Origin: an uncultured Campylobacter sp.
GTDB lineage: Bacteria; Campylobacterota; Campylobacteria; Campylobacterales; Campylobacteraceae
DNA: 64,000 nucleotides
Direction: 5' to 3'
Assembly (NCBI RefSeq): GCF_938030145.1
Contig: NZ_CALHGM010000008.1
Span: 1 to 64,000, forward strand
In this document: positions 18,766 to 27,579 of the stretch, piece after piece
How positions within the stretch are numbered: the stretch's first letter is position 1
Layout of the letters: each line of letters opens with the position of its first letter
The notes under the pieces: generated by a model
Seen by the model: the letters and a program-made list of their open reading frames with translations, nothing else
What the model was told of the DNA's origin: nothing
The model's database searches: none
Program-made: the position numbers and the translations under genes

Positions 18766-19156
18766 GCCATGGTCCATTCAAGCACGCATATATGCCTGAT
18801 TTAAAATTTGCAGCTATGATTTCACGCCTTTAATTAAGGCAGGTTTGCTAAAAATTTTGCAAAAATTTTATATAGAATTCTACCAAGACGCGGAAATACC
18901 CGTTTAAAAATTCTACGACATACAGGCGAGACCGTTGCAAAACGGCGCGGCTAGCGATGAGTACAGCGCGACGGCAAGGACAAATCTTAACGCCCTAAGT
19001 GCCAGCAAATTTAAAGCGCAATCTCAAAGAGGTATACGCAAAATTTGATCCCTAGCAGCGGGCTAAATTTCATGACTCGCTCGCCCGCACCCTATCAAAT
19101 TTAAAATTTCAGATCAACGACGATTTGTACGGCGCGACCGCGCCCTTTCGCCGCTA
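18766..19156. other. 391-bp gap with possible gene remnant
   Basis: No intact gene is present. Rightward frames at about 18870-19156 give protein-like stretches broken by stops and a frame change (QARPLQNGAASDEY; then NLKRNLKEVYAKFD and RAKFHDSLARTLSNLKFQIN). They look like a decayed gene converging on ybdD, but I do not recognise the family. AAATTT words are frequent. Confidence 0.3.
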
Positions 19157-19372
19157 TCAGCACTTGACGTTTTTTGCCTTGCTATCTTGCATCGCGCGGA
19201 AAAATTCCGCCCTGCTCAGCGGGACTTCGTCAGGATGGGCGTTTCTGAAATGGCGCAGATAGCCCTCGTAATCGCCGAGCCCGATGAGCGGCGCAAGCGC
19301 GGCATCTGCGCGCGCCAAAAATTTTGCCACGGCCTTCGGGGCCGCGAGCGGGTTAAATTTAAGCTTTTTCAT
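19157..19372 (-). CDS. YbdD/YjiX-family CstA-associated small protein
   Basis: This 71-residue protein has the family pattern YLRHFRNAHPDEVPLSRAEF near its C-terminus, close to the HMxxxHPD motif and EFFR segment of E. coli YbdD/YjiX, and a terminal Cys. It overlaps the end of cstA by 14 bases on the same strand, the usual arrangement. YbdD-type proteins work with CstA/BtsT peptide or pyruvate transporters, but the mechanism is not established. Confidence 0.85.
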   Translation of the reverse strand: MKKLKFNPLAAPKAVAKFLARADAALAPLIGLGDYEGYLRHFRNAHPDEVPLSRAEFFRAMQDSKAKNVKC

Positions 19373-21440
19373 AAACGCCCCTATCTACGTGCTCGCTTTC
19401 TGCTAGTTTGAAATACCCCTCGTTCGCGCCGCCCTTTGAAATTTTAAGGCACATCCTTATCGTTTGGGCGATGACTACGATCGTAACAACGACGAAAAGA
19501 GCACATAGCACGGCGTCGATGACGTTATTTCTGATGATAGCCTGCGCCTTTTCAATCGCGGCGGGATCGCTCAGGCTAGCGAGCTTGGCGGCGGTATTTT
19601 GCGCGATAGCCACGTGGCTTACCGCGTCGTGCACGCGCTCGCCGTTAGCCGGCATCAGCTTTAAGATCGCCGCATAAAGCGTGGTTATAAGCACCCAAAT
19701 CGCAGGAGCGATCGTGACGAAGGCGTATTTTTGCTCGCCCATTTTAAAAAGCACCACCGTCGCAAGCAGCAGCGCGATGCCCGCGAGCATCTGATTGGAC
19801 GCGCCGAAAAGCGGCCACAGCGTGTAAATTCCGCCCATAGGATCGGTAACGCCGCTGTAGAGCAGATATCCCCAGCCTGCCACGCAGATCACCGTCGCGA
19901 TGATGCCGTAGAGGAAATTTTTGGTATCGGAAAAGGGCTTATAGAGGTTGCCTAAAATTTCTTGCGCCATAAAGCGCCCCGTGCGCGTGCCCGCATCGAC
20001 CGCGGTTAGAATAAACAGCGCCTCAAACAGAATCGCGAAATGGTACCAAAACGCCATCAGCTCCTTGCCGCCGATGATCTGATGCAGCAGCATCGTTAGC
20101 CCCATCGCAAAGGTAGGAGCGCCGCCCGTGCGGCTCATCATCGTGGTTTCGCCGACGTTTGAAGCCAAGGCGCTGATCTGCTCGGGCGTAATGCTAAATC
20201 CGATAGAGTTTATATACGCCGCGGCGCTTACCGCGTCTTTTCCAAGTACAGCGGCGGGCGAGTTGATAGCGAAGTATTCGCCCGGGCTTAGGATGCACGC
20301 CGCTACGAGCGCCATTACGCCTACGAGACTCTCCATAAGCATCGAGCCGTAGCCGATGAAAAGAGTGTGGGTTTCGCGCTCGACCATCTTAGGCGTCGTG
20401 CCGCTGGAGATCAGCGCGTGAAAGCCCGAGATCGCGCCGCATGCGATCGTGATAAACAAAAACGGAAATATCGGGCCTGCAAAAACGGGACCCGTGCCGT
20501 CGATAAATTTCGTCGTAGCGGGCATTTTAAGCTCGGGCGCGACGAAAATTATCGCGACCGCCATGCCGATGATGACGCCGAGCTTAAGGAAGGTGCTTAG
20601 ATAATCGCGCGGCGCAAGCAGCAGCCACACGGGCAAGATCGCCGCGATAAAGCCGTAGCCGATAGTAAGAAGTGCGAGTGTCTCGCCCTTTAGTGAAAAA
20701 ACGTCGTGCCAGTACGGATCGATCGAAACGTAATGCCCGCCCCAAAGCGCAAGCATCAGCAAAACAAAGCCGATGATCGATGCCTCGCTGACCTTGCCCG
20801 GGCGCAAGAACCTCATATAAACTCCCATAAATATGGCGATCGGTATCGTCATCGCGATCGTAAAAAGCCCCCACGGCGAGTTTGCGAGCGCCTTTACGAC
20901 GACCATCGCCAAGATTGCTACGATGATCAGCATGATGAAAAAAATCCCGATCATCGCGATGCCGCCGGTGAGCTTGCCCATCTCATCTTTGATCATCTCG
21001 CCGAGGCTCTTGCCGCCGCGTCGCGTGGAGAGCACGAGCACGATGAAATCATGCACCGCGCCTGCGAGCACGACGCCTACCAAAAGCCAAATAGTGCCGG
21101 GCAGATAGCCCATCTGTGCGGCCACTACAGGACCTACGAGCGGTCCTGCGCCAGCGATAGCGGCGAAATGGTGCCCGAAAAGGACGTATTTGTTTGTAGG
21201 GACGTAATCTCGTCCGTCGTTTCGGATCACTGCAGGAGTTGCGCGGCGATCGTCCAGCTCAAAGACGCGATACGCGATAAAGCGCCCGTAGAAGGTGTAT
21301 CCTATCAGATAGATGCACGCGCTGGCCACTACGAGCCAGACGGCGCTGATGCTCTCGCCTTTATTTAGCGCAAGTACGCCGAAACACCACGCCCCTATGA
21401 CGGCGACCGCCGCCCAAAGGATCTTTTGCCAAAATTTCAT
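19359..21440 (-). CDS. cstA: CstA-family carbon starvation protein / peptide or pyruvate transporter
   Basis: This is an inner-membrane protein of 693 residues with about 16-18 hydrophobic helices. Early motifs are typical of CstA (NDGRDYVPTNKYVLFGHHFA, then GAGPLVGPVVAAQ). Sequences such as TVDAGTRTGRF and FGASNQMLAGIALL later in the protein complete the family. In C. jejuni CstA supports dipeptide use. E. coli paralogs take up pyruvate. The ATG at 21440 sits 5 bases after AAGGAG. The in-frame GTG at 21446 lies inside that ribosome site and is rejected. It is followed by ybdD. Confidence 0.93.
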   Translation of the reverse strand: MKFWQKILWAAVAVIGAWCFGVLALNKGESISAVWLVVASACIYLIGYTFYGRFIAYRVFELDDRRATPAVIRNDGRDYVPTNKYVLFGHHFAAIAGAGPLVGPVVAAQMGYLPGTIWLLVGVVLAGAVHDFIVLVLSTRRGGKSLGEMIKDEMGKLTGGIAMIGIFFIMLIIVAILAMVVVKALANSPWGLFTIAMTIPIAIFMGVYMRFLRPGKVSEASIIGFVLLMLALWGGHYVSIDPYWHDVFSLKGETLALLTIGYGFIAAILPVWLLLAPRDYLSTFLKLGVIIGMAVAIIFVAPELKMPATTKFIDGTGPVFAGPIFPFLFITIACGAISGFHALISSGTTPKMVERETHTLFIGYGSMLMESLVGVMALVAACILSPGEYFAINSPAAVLGKDAVSAAAYINSIGFSITPEQISALASNVGETTMMSRTGGAPTFAMGLTMLLHQIIGGKELMAFWYHFAILFEALFILTAVDAGTRTGRFMAQEILGNLYKPFSDTKNFLYGIIATVICVAGWGYLLYSGVTDPMGGIYTLWPLFGASNQMLAGIALLLATVVLFKMGEQKYAFVTIAPAIWVLITTLYAAILKLMPANGERVHDAVSHVAIAQNTAAKLASLSDPAAIEKAQAIIRNNVIDAVLCALFVVVTIVVIAQTIRMCLKISKGGANEGYFKLAESEHVDRGVYEKA

Positions 21441-21813
21441 GCTCACTCCTTAAAACTTAGCGAGCGGCTTTGGCGCAATTCGTCGTTTAACAAAACGGCT
21501 TGCGCCTTTAAAGCGGGGCTCGTTAAATAAAATTTAGTGCGTATTTTATCGGCGTTTTTATAATTTAAAGCTGAATTGCGAAATTAAAAAGAGCTCTTTC
21601 GGCGTTTAAATTTAACGCCTAAATTTTGAATTTTAAATTTAAATAGACGGCTTGGAGACGCGCGAAATTTTAACATTTAATCGCCCCAAATTTAACTCCA
21701 CAGCTCTTAGCCGTTACGGAATTTATCGCGGTTTAAGAAATCAAGCGATAAAATCCCATGATAACGATTTTAATTTCTTAATAAAAATCGCGAATACTTT
21801 TAGGAGGAAATTT
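21441..21813. other. intergenic region between divergent cstA and the heme operon
   Basis: This stretch of about 370 bp contains divergent control signals. It is rich in AAATTT words. The right part holds a Fur-box-like element (21759-21780) and a TAGGAGG ribosome site (21801-21807). No riboswitch consensus, including the cobalamin box, is recognisable. Confidence 0.4.
21759..21780 (+). promoter_or_regulatory. possible Fur-type operator upstream of the heme operon
   Basis: TGATAACGATTTTAATTTCT resembles the left half of a ferric-uptake-regulator box (TGATAATGATTATCA). It lies 34-55 bases before the first small ORF of the operon, next to AATAAAAAT that could serve as a -10. The match is partial and judged by eye. 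Iron or heme control is expected from the genes downstream. Confidence 0.3.
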
Positions 21814-22002
21814 ATGCCGAATCAGGTGTGCGGCTACGTACTTTTTCGCGCTGATATCAAAAGCTATGCAAGCTTCAAAAATAATTGCGCCAGCCGCGAG
21901 AATTTTATAAATTCCGCCTGCATAAATTCCCGACGCCGCTTAAATTTTAAAAATATCCGCCGCGATGAAATCTGCGCGTATAGTTCGCCTGGTGGGCTAT
22001 GA
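21814..22002 (+). CDS. candidate 62-residue leader protein of the heme operon
   Basis: The ATG follows TAGGAGGAAATTT, one of the strongest ribosome sites in the window. The stop codon overlaps the permease ATG as ATGA, just as the other operon genes overlap each other. The product (starting MPNQVCGYVLF) has four cysteines and a basic middle, but no signal peptide and no family that I recognise. It may be a real small protein or a translated leader that couples ribosomes into the weakly signalled permease start. Confidence 0.4.
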   Translation: MPNQVCGYVLFRADIKSYASFKNNCASRENFINSACINSRRRLNFKNIRRDEICAYSSPGGL

Positions 22003-22967
22003 GCTTTAAATTTTATCTCTTTCTAATCGTAGCTTTCATATTGCTTGCTTTGGTAGCCGTAAGTAGCGGCGGGGCAAGCATTTCGCTAGGCGACATCGCA
22101 AAATTTTTCACCTTCGGCGAGATAGACGAAACCAAGGAGCTGATTTTAACGCAAATGCGTCTGCCGCGCCTCGTGCTTGGAATTTTAATAGGCGCGCTGC
22201 TGGCAACTTCGGGGGTGGTGGTGCAAAGCGTATTTTTAAACCCGCTTGCAGATCCCTACATCATCGGCATCGCCTCGGCAGCGACCTTCGGCGCGGTTAT
22301 AGCCTACCTACTGGGGCTTAGCGACGTTTTTTACGGAATTTTCGCGTTTTTGGCCGCCAGCGGGCTTTCGCTCGTGATCTTTAAGCTCGCAGCCCATACC
22401 CGCTCGATCTCGACTCTGCTGATCGTAGGCATCGCCGTATCGTCCTTTTTGGGCGCATTTACATCCTTCGCGGTCTATCTAATCGGAGAGGATAGTTTTA
22501 GGATTACGGCGTGGATGATGGGCTATCTAGGCGGCGCCAACTGGCAAAAGATCGCGCTTTTGCTGCCGCCGCTTCTGTTTTGCATGGCGTATTTTTACGC
22601 GAAGCGCCACGAGCTAAATATCATCTTAAACGGCGACGAGGAGGCAAAGTCGCTCGGACTCAACGTCGAGAAGTCCAAAAAGAGCCTACTCATCGTCTCC
22701 TCGCTCATCATCGGCTTTTCGGTCGCATTTACGGGGATGATAGGCTTCGTGGGGCTCATCATTCCGCACACGCTTCGCATGGCGCTTCATACGGCGAGTA
22801 ACGCCGTGCTGATCCCTGCTAGCGCGCTTACCGGCGGAGTTTTTTTGGTTTTTTGCGACGTAATCGCTAAAAATGCCCTCTCGCCGGTAGAAATTCCGAT
22901 CGGCGTGGTGACCTCCTTTTTCGGCGCGCCCTTTTTTCTATACCTCGCGTTTAGGAAGCATGCATGA
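21999..22967 (+). CDS. FecCD-family ABC transporter permease (heme/tetrapyrrole or siderophore)
   Basis: This permease of 322 residues has about nine to ten membrane helices. It shows the family signature LPRLVLGILIGALLATSGVVVQ and the cytoplasmic EAKSLGLNVEK coupling segment, then GFVGLIIPH. It forms the inner-membrane channel with the ATPase that follows (ATGA overlap). FecCD permeases carry ferric siderophores, heme or cobalamin. The radical SAM heme-degrading enzyme and flavodoxin in the same operon favour heme. Sequence alone would equally allow BtuC. Confidence 0.88.
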   Translation: MSFKFYLFLIVAFILLALVAVSSGGASISLGDIAKFFTFGEIDETKELILTQMRLPRLVLGILIGALLATSGVVVQSVFLNPLADPYIIGIASAATFGAVIAYLLGLSDVFYGIFAFLAASGLSLVIFKLAAHTRSISTLLIVGIAVSSFLGAFTSFAVYLIGEDSFRITAWMMGYLGGANWQKIALLLPPLLFCMAYFYAKRHELNIILNGDEEAKSLGLNVEKSKKSLLIVSSLIIGFSVAFTGMIGFVGLIIPHTLRMALHTASNAVLIPASALTGGVFLVFCDVIAKNALSPVEIPIGVVTSFFGAPFFLYLAFRKHA

Positions 22968-23737
22968 AAATTTCGGCGCTAAACTTCAGCTACGGCAAGC
23001 GGGCGATTCTGCGAGGCATCGAGTTAAATTTAAAACGGGGGAAATTTTACGGGATTTTGGGTCCCAACGGCTGCGGCAAAAGCACTTTGCTAAAAAACAT
23101 CTTGCAAATTTTAAAGCCTGCAAGCGGGATCATCGAAATAAACGGCAAAAAGGCAAGCGAGTATAGCCTAAAAGAGCTTGCGGCGCTAATCGGTTTCGTG
23201 CCGCAAAAAACAGCCCTCGCAGCCGCGCTAAACGTGAAAGAAATTTTACTTGCGGGCAGATTTTGCCGATTAAAAAGCGCCTTTAGCGGCTACGATGCGA
23301 GCGATCACGCTAAAGTGGAGCAAATGGCAGAGCTTTTGGACGTGAAAAAATTCCTAGAGCGTAGCGCATTTGAGCTAAGCGGCGGGGAGTTCGGGCGCGT
23401 GCTGCTTGCTAGAGCGCTCGTCAGCGAGCCTGAAATTTTACTGCTCGATGAGCCCACGGGCGCGCTAGATATGAACTACGCCATCGAGGCGATGAGCATC
23501 TGCGAAAACCTGACGCGCTCTTTAAATTTAACGAGCGTCATCGTGCTACACGATCTAAATTTAGCCTCGCTTTTTTGCGATGAAATTTTGATGCTAAAAG
23601 ATGGCGTAGTGAGATATCGCGGCAGTGCGAGCGAACTTTTTACGCCGCAGATCATAAAAGAAATTTACGGCTTTGAAGCTTTAATAATAGAAGAAAACGG
23701 GGTAAAGTTTATACTACCCAAAAAGGAGAAATTATGA
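22964..23737 (+). CDS. ABC transporter ATPase of the heme-type uptake system
   Basis: This ATPase of 257 residues belongs to the FecE/HmuV/BtuD group. Walker A is GPNGCGKST (33-41), the Q-loop is VPQK, the signature is LSGGEFGRVL (about 136-145), Walker B is ILLLDEPTGALD, and the switch His is in VLHDLN. It overlaps the permease start-stop as ATGA and the binding-protein gene as ATGA. It powers substrate passage through the permease. Confidence 0.9.
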   Translation: MKISALNFSYGKRAILRGIELNLKRGKFYGILGPNGCGKSTLLKNILQILKPASGIIEINGKKASEYSLKELAALIGFVPQKTALAAALNVKEILLAGRFCRLKSAFSGYDASDHAKVEQMAELLDVKKFLERSAFELSGGEFGRVLLARALVSEPEILLLDEPTGALDMNYAIEAMSICENLTRSLNLTSVIVLHDLNLASLFCDEILMLKDGVVRYRGSASELFTPQIIKEIYGFEALIIEENGVKFILPKKEKL

Positions 23738-24516
23738 AAAAAATTCTTATAGCTTTGACTGCGGCGAGCTTTGTATTCGCCAAAGGTCTAGTCGTACTTG
23801 ATCCCGCCGCGGTCGAGATCATCTACGCTTTAGGCGCGCAGGATCAGATCGCTGCGATATCAACTACCTCGATGAGCAAGATCCGCCCGCAGGCTGAAAC
23901 CGCGAAACTACCCAGCGTAGGCACTTACGTCAAGCCGAATATGGAAAAGATCGTCGAGCTTAAGCCTGATCTGGTTATTACGAGCTTCCACTTCGCAGGC
24001 GTTAGCGAAAATCTACAAAAGCTAGGACTTAAGAGCCTTGCGATGGATGCAAACTCCACCGCAGACATCTGCCAAAACGTAAAGAAGGTCGCGGCCATCG
24101 TAAAAAAAGAGAGCGAGGCGGATAAAATTTGCGCGCGGATGGATGGAATTTTTGCAGAAAAACCCGCTCTTCGCGGCAAAAAAGTAGCGCTATTTTTCGG
24201 CTCAAACGCCACTATGGCCTTTAACGACAAAACCCTCATCGGCGATATCTTCGCTCGCCTAGGCGCCAAAAATATCGCAGACGGTCTAAAAGGCAGCACG
24301 CCTTCGGTATCTGCCGAATACATCTTGGAGCAAAACCCCGATATAATCGTCGTCGTGGGCGGCGAGACGGAGGATTTTTTAAAGGCAAATCCGATCCTTA
24401 AAAATACCAAAGCCGTAAAATCGGGCAAAATTTTAAAAGCTCCGACGCTCATCTTGCGGGGCAGCCCGCAGATCGGCGAGACGGTGGATGAAATTTACGC
24501 GGAGGCAACGAAATAG
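23734..24516 (+). CDS. periplasmic substrate-binding protein (class III, BtuF/HmuT-like)
   Basis: This protein of 260 residues starts with a cleavable signal (MKKILIALTAASFVFA). The two lobes are joined by a long helix, typical of BtuF/FhuD/HmuT. Residues such as LDPAAVEIIYALGAQDQIAAI open the first lobe. It delivers ligand to the upstream permease. The conserved ligand residue of HmuT (His or Tyr) is not certain from eye inspection. AAAGGAG precedes the ATG, which overlaps the ATPase stop. Confidence 0.85.
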   Translation: MKKILIALTAASFVFAKGLVVLDPAAVEIIYALGAQDQIAAISTTSMSKIRPQAETAKLPSVGTYVKPNMEKIVELKPDLVITSFHFAGVSENLQKLGLKSLAMDANSTADICQNVKKVAAIVKKESEADKICARMDGIFAEKPALRGKKVALFFGSNATMAFNDKTLIGDIFARLGAKNIADGLKGSTPSVSAEYILEQNPDIIVVVGGETEDFLKANPILKNTKAVKSGKILKAPTLILRGSPQIGETVDEIYAEATK

Positions 24517-25731
24517 ATGTTTAAAGAACGCATTAAATCCCACCACCGCTCCAAACTTTTCGAGAGCGTTTCCGCAAGCGAAAACGAGCTGTTCGACGCG
24601 CTGGAGCAGCCCGCAAAAGACGGCGATTGCGTGATCTATCTGCACGTGCCCTTTTGCGATAATATCTGCTCGTTTTGTTCGATGATGCGCTCCAAACTCG
24701 GCGACGAGCTGGACGAATACGCTAAATTTTTAATCCGCCAGATCAAAGACTACGGCGAGATGCCCTATTTCGATACCAAAAGTGTTAAAAGCATCTACTT
24801 CGGCGGCGGCACGCCGAGCGTATTTAGCGAAGCGCACTTTGAAAAAGTTCTGGGCGCGCTGCATAAAAATTTTAAGATCGCGGACGACTGCGAGATCAGC
24901 ATAGAAACTACGCTGCATAATCTAGATACGCAAAAAGCGCTCGCCCTGCAAAGCTTCGGCGTGAACCGCTTTAGCATCGGCGTACAGACCTTCAGCAGAC
25001 AGGGGCGCGCGCTTCTAAACCGCGTGCATAAGCCCGCTCGCGCAATCGAGCGACTGAAGGATCTTAGAGAAAAATTTGACGGCATGCTCTGCTGCGACAT
25101 CATCTACAACTTCCCGAACGAAAGCGTGGAGGAAGCGCTAGAGGACGCGCGCTATGTAAATGAGCTAGGTCTAGATAGCGCTAGCTTTTACTCGCTGATG
25201 TTTTTCGAAGGCTCGGAGCTATCCAAAAAGATCGACACCTCCTACTACGATCTGCCGACTGATAAAAAGCTGCACCATGCCTTTGCAGAGGCGCTACTGC
25301 AAAGCGGGAATTTCGAGGTTTTGGAGCTTACCAAGCTTACTCGCAAAGGGCGCGATAACTACGGCTACATCAAGCTAAGCCACAAGGGCACGGACGTCCT
25401 TCCTATCGGCAACGGCGCAGGCGGACACGTAGCGGGCTTCGGAATTTACGGCGTGTCGGGACATAAGATGATCTCGCGCACCAATGAGCGCGAAAGCGCA
25501 TACGGCGTGCTTTGCAGCCTCTTTCAGTACCCGATCGTAAGCTTAAACGCGCTAAAAGACGGCCTAAGCGCGAGCGTTTATGACGAAGCGCTGCAGAAAC
25601 TAAAGGAATTTGAGAGCTGGGGGCTTTTGGAGCTTAAGGATGGAAAATCGGTCTTAAACTTGGATGGAGTTTTTTGGGGCAACAACATCAACGAAGAGAT
25701 AGCAAACATTATGAAAAAGGATTTTGTATGA
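24517..25731 (+). CDS. ChuW/HutW/HmuW-like radical SAM enzyme (anaerobic heme degradation)
   Basis: This is a 404-residue radical SAM protein. The CX3CX2C iron-sulfur motif is at Cys47, Cys51 and Cys54 in HVPFCDNICSFC. GGGTPSVF is the SAM-contact motif, and EISIETTLHN and NRFSIGVQTFS are conserved in the HemN/ChuW superfamily. ChuW-type enzymes open heme to anaerobilin without oxygen and release iron. HemN itself makes protoporphyrinogen. Position directly between heme-type ABC genes and a flavodoxin strongly favours the heme-degrading role. It abuts the binding-protein gene with no gap and overlaps the flavodoxin gene as ATGA. Confidence 0.8.
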   Translation: MFKERIKSHHRSKLFESVSASENELFDALEQPAKDGDCVIYLHVPFCDNICSFCSMMRSKLGDELDEYAKFLIRQIKDYGEMPYFDTKSVKSIYFGGGTPSVFSEAHFEKVLGALHKNFKIADDCEISIETTLHNLDTQKALALQSFGVNRFSIGVQTFSRQGRALLNRVHKPARAIERLKDLREKFDGMLCCDIIYNFPNESVEEALEDARYVNELGLDSASFYSLMFFEGSELSKKIDTSYYDLPTDKKLHHAFAEALLQSGNFEVLELTKLTRKGRDNYGYIKLSHKGTDVLPIGNGAGGHVAGFGIYGVSGHKMISRTNERESAYGVLCSLFQYPIVSLNALKDGLSASVYDEALQKLKEFESWGLLELKDGKSVLNLDGVFWGNNINEEIANIMKKDFV

Positions 25732-26231
25732 AAAAAATCGTGCTTTACACCTCGCAAACGGGCAACACGAAAAAGGTAGGCGACGCGATCGCCGAACAAC
25801 TAGGCTGCGAAAGCTTAAATTTCCGCGATTTCGAGGGCGAGGTCAATGACTACGACTTCATTGCATTGGGCTTTTATGTCGATAAAGGCGAAGCTGAGGC
25901 GAAATTTATGCGCTTTTTACGCAAGATTCACGGCAAGAAGCTTGGCGTTTTTATGACTCTGGGCGCGGAGCCGGACGGCGAGCACTCGCGCAAGTGCCTA
26001 GATACCTTTGAAGAGGGGCTTAAAGCAAACGGCAACGAGATCATAAGGGAGTTTGCCTGCCAGGGCGCAATCGATCCGAATCTACTTGAAATGATGCGCA
26101 AAATGGCGGCCGGCGGTAACTCGCCCCACCCTATTACCCCCGAGCGACTTGCGCGCTGGGCAGAGGCTGCGAAACACCCGGACGAGAAGGATCTGGCGGA
26201 CGCAAAAGCAGCATTTGCGGGGATAGAATAA
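25728..26231 (+). CDS. flavodoxin-family electron donor (HmuF/BilS-like context)
   Basis: This protein of 167 residues starts at the ATG at 25728, which overlaps the radical SAM stop. The FMN phosphate loop is YTSQTGNTKKV (residues 7-17), followed by a shortened flavodoxin fold (ALGFYVDKGEAEAKF; VFMTLGAEPDGEHS). In Fusobacterium an anaerobilin synthase is encoded next to a flavodoxin that supplies its electrons, and the same job is inferred here. In the database such proteins are often labelled only 'flavodoxin family'. Confidence 0.75.
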   Translation: MKKIVLYTSQTGNTKKVGDAIAEQLGCESLNFRDFEGEVNDYDFIALGFYVDKGEAEAKFMRFLRKIHGKKLGVFMTLGAEPDGEHSRKCLDTFEEGLKANGNEIIREFACQGAIDPNLLEMMRKMAAGGNSPHPITPERLARWAEAAKHPDEKDLADAKAAFAGIE

Positions 26232-26892
26232 AATTTAAAGTAAGCCGCGCAAACCGCTGCGCGGCGAAGCAAAGCCAGATAAAATTTCAAACTACTTCAC
26301 GCGCGATTTGGAATTTTATTTTTTACTAAATTTAGACGATAAATTTCATTACTACAAGCAAATTTGCCGCTGCAGGCGCAGGTTTTGCTCTAAAATTTAA
26401 ACGATAAAATTTCATTTCGCGCGCAATAGATCAAACAATGCCGCCGACTTTGCGTCGCTAATGCGCGCTCTGAACGCGAAAAGCGCTTTTGCGAGTGACC
26501 GACCCGCGAATACCGCGGTCGTGCCGTCATCCAATATACCGCCCACCATTTTGCGACGGCCTGAGCGTTAAAAATCCGTTTCTGCAAGCAAGTGGCCTGC
26601 GAGCGCCGCGGTCGCGATCGTCGGCTACCCCTGTCGTCACGTGTCACAGGTGTTGCTGTCGGGCGCCGTCCTCCCGCCGCGCGATACCCATCTGCCGCTA
26701 CTAACCGCCCGCACGACAACCCGCCGCCGCCAATCGCTCCACCCGCTTTGCCGCGGTACCGAATCTAAACCGAACCGCTAAATTTTAAATTCTACAAAAG
26801 TCTTATCGCGCGTAAATTTAATTCGGAAAATGCGCAAAATTTAGGTAAATTCCACACAAACGCTTTGACGGTCAAAATTTAAAGGGGCGAAA
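26232..26892. other. 661-bp gap with a strong hairpin and a GC-rich block
   Basis: A perfect hairpin lies at 26244-26265. The block at about 26440-26760 is unusually rich in GC with many CGC/CCG words and almost no AAATTT, unlike every other gap in the window. Frames across it give Arg/Pro/Ser-rich strings without family resemblance, so I call no gene. From 26770 the AT-rich style resumes up to the next gene. Confidence 0.45.
26244..26265 (+). terminator. hairpin after the heme operon
   Basis: GCCGCGCA and TGCGCGGC form a perfect 8-bp GC-rich stem with loop AACCGC, 13 bases after the flavodoxin stop codon. There is no T-run, so it may be a 3'-end stabiliser or a Rho-assisted terminator rather than a classical intrinsic one. 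Confidence 0.4.
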
Positions 26893-27579
26893 ATGACGAA
26901 TTTCGAGTACGCTAGCCGCATTAACGAGGCTGCGGAGCTAGATTTAAGCTTAGATTGCAAAGAGATCGATCTACAGGATAAGCTTTACGGGCTTTTTCAG
27001 TGCTTTATGCCTGACGGCGCGGGCGTAGATGCAGTGTTTGCACCGCTGCAAAACGGCACCGAGCTGCAAGTGCGTATAATGCCGATCTACGCAGTCACGG
27101 CGCAGCAGACGCGGGAGGCGTTCGATCAAGGCGTGGCGCCCAGGTATTTTTGCCCACCACAGGATCCGAAATTTGGTGGCGAAGCGCTTAAGAGCCTAGC
27201 TTTAGCGTACGTTCATAATCTAAAAATTTTTGCAGAGTTTCTCGGCAAGAGTGAGCTTTTAAAGATACTTGAGCAGATAAAATCCGCGCGCGTGCAGGAG
27301 AGCTTTGATCTCGCATATAACAAAGACGAGCTTGCGGACGCCGTCTACGAGGCGATCATGGAGTGGATGATAGATTCGCCGAAACTCGATGCGAAGCTAT
27401 GGGTGCTCGGCGAGGCGCACTATTCGATCAACTGCGACTACCTGCTCTCGGCGTATTTGCAGTATCCAAACTACGCGCAAAGACCGCAGGAAGACTTTTT
27501 GAAGCCCTACTTCGAGCTGTATCTAGCGGGACGGCAGATCACGTTTGAGCGCGGCGAGGTCGTGGTTTTCACGCGCTAA
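26893..27579 (+). CDS. hypothetical cytoplasmic protein
   Basis: This acidic protein of 228 residues has no signal or membrane segment. A strong AAAGGGG ribosome site precedes the ATG. The frame stays open with normal local codon use and reads as a mixed alpha/beta protein (FECxxLDLSLD-like start; then YFCPPQDPKFGGEALKSLAL, then helices with KLWVLGEAHYSINCDY). It is monocistronic, with large gaps on both sides. I do not recognise the family. Confidence 0.6.
   Translation: MTNFEYASRINEAAELDLSLDCKEIDLQDKLYGLFQCFMPDGAGVDAVFAPLQNGTELQVRIMPIYAVTAQQTREAFDQGVAPRYFCPPQDPKFGGEALKSLALAYVHNLKIFAEFLGKSELLKILEQIKSARVQESFDLAYNKDELADAVYEAIMEWMIDSPKLDAKLWVLGEAHYSINCDYLLSAYLQYPNYAQRPQEDFLKPYFELYLAGRQITFERGEVVVFTR

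Noticed and set aside
20706..21368. 220-codon rightward ORF
   Set aside because: It lies fully antisense to cstA, is rich in His/Asp/Arg, has no family pattern and no ribosome site.
21999..24516. Vitamin B12 importer (BtuCDF)
   Set aside because: The permease, ATPase and binding protein would allow it, but coupling to a ChuW/HutW-like enzyme and flavodoxin, and no visible cobalamin riboswitch, favour heme.
26390..26719. 109-codon minus-strand ORF in the GC-rich block
   Set aside because: Arg-rich and without motif or ribosome site. GC-rich DNA makes long frames by chance.
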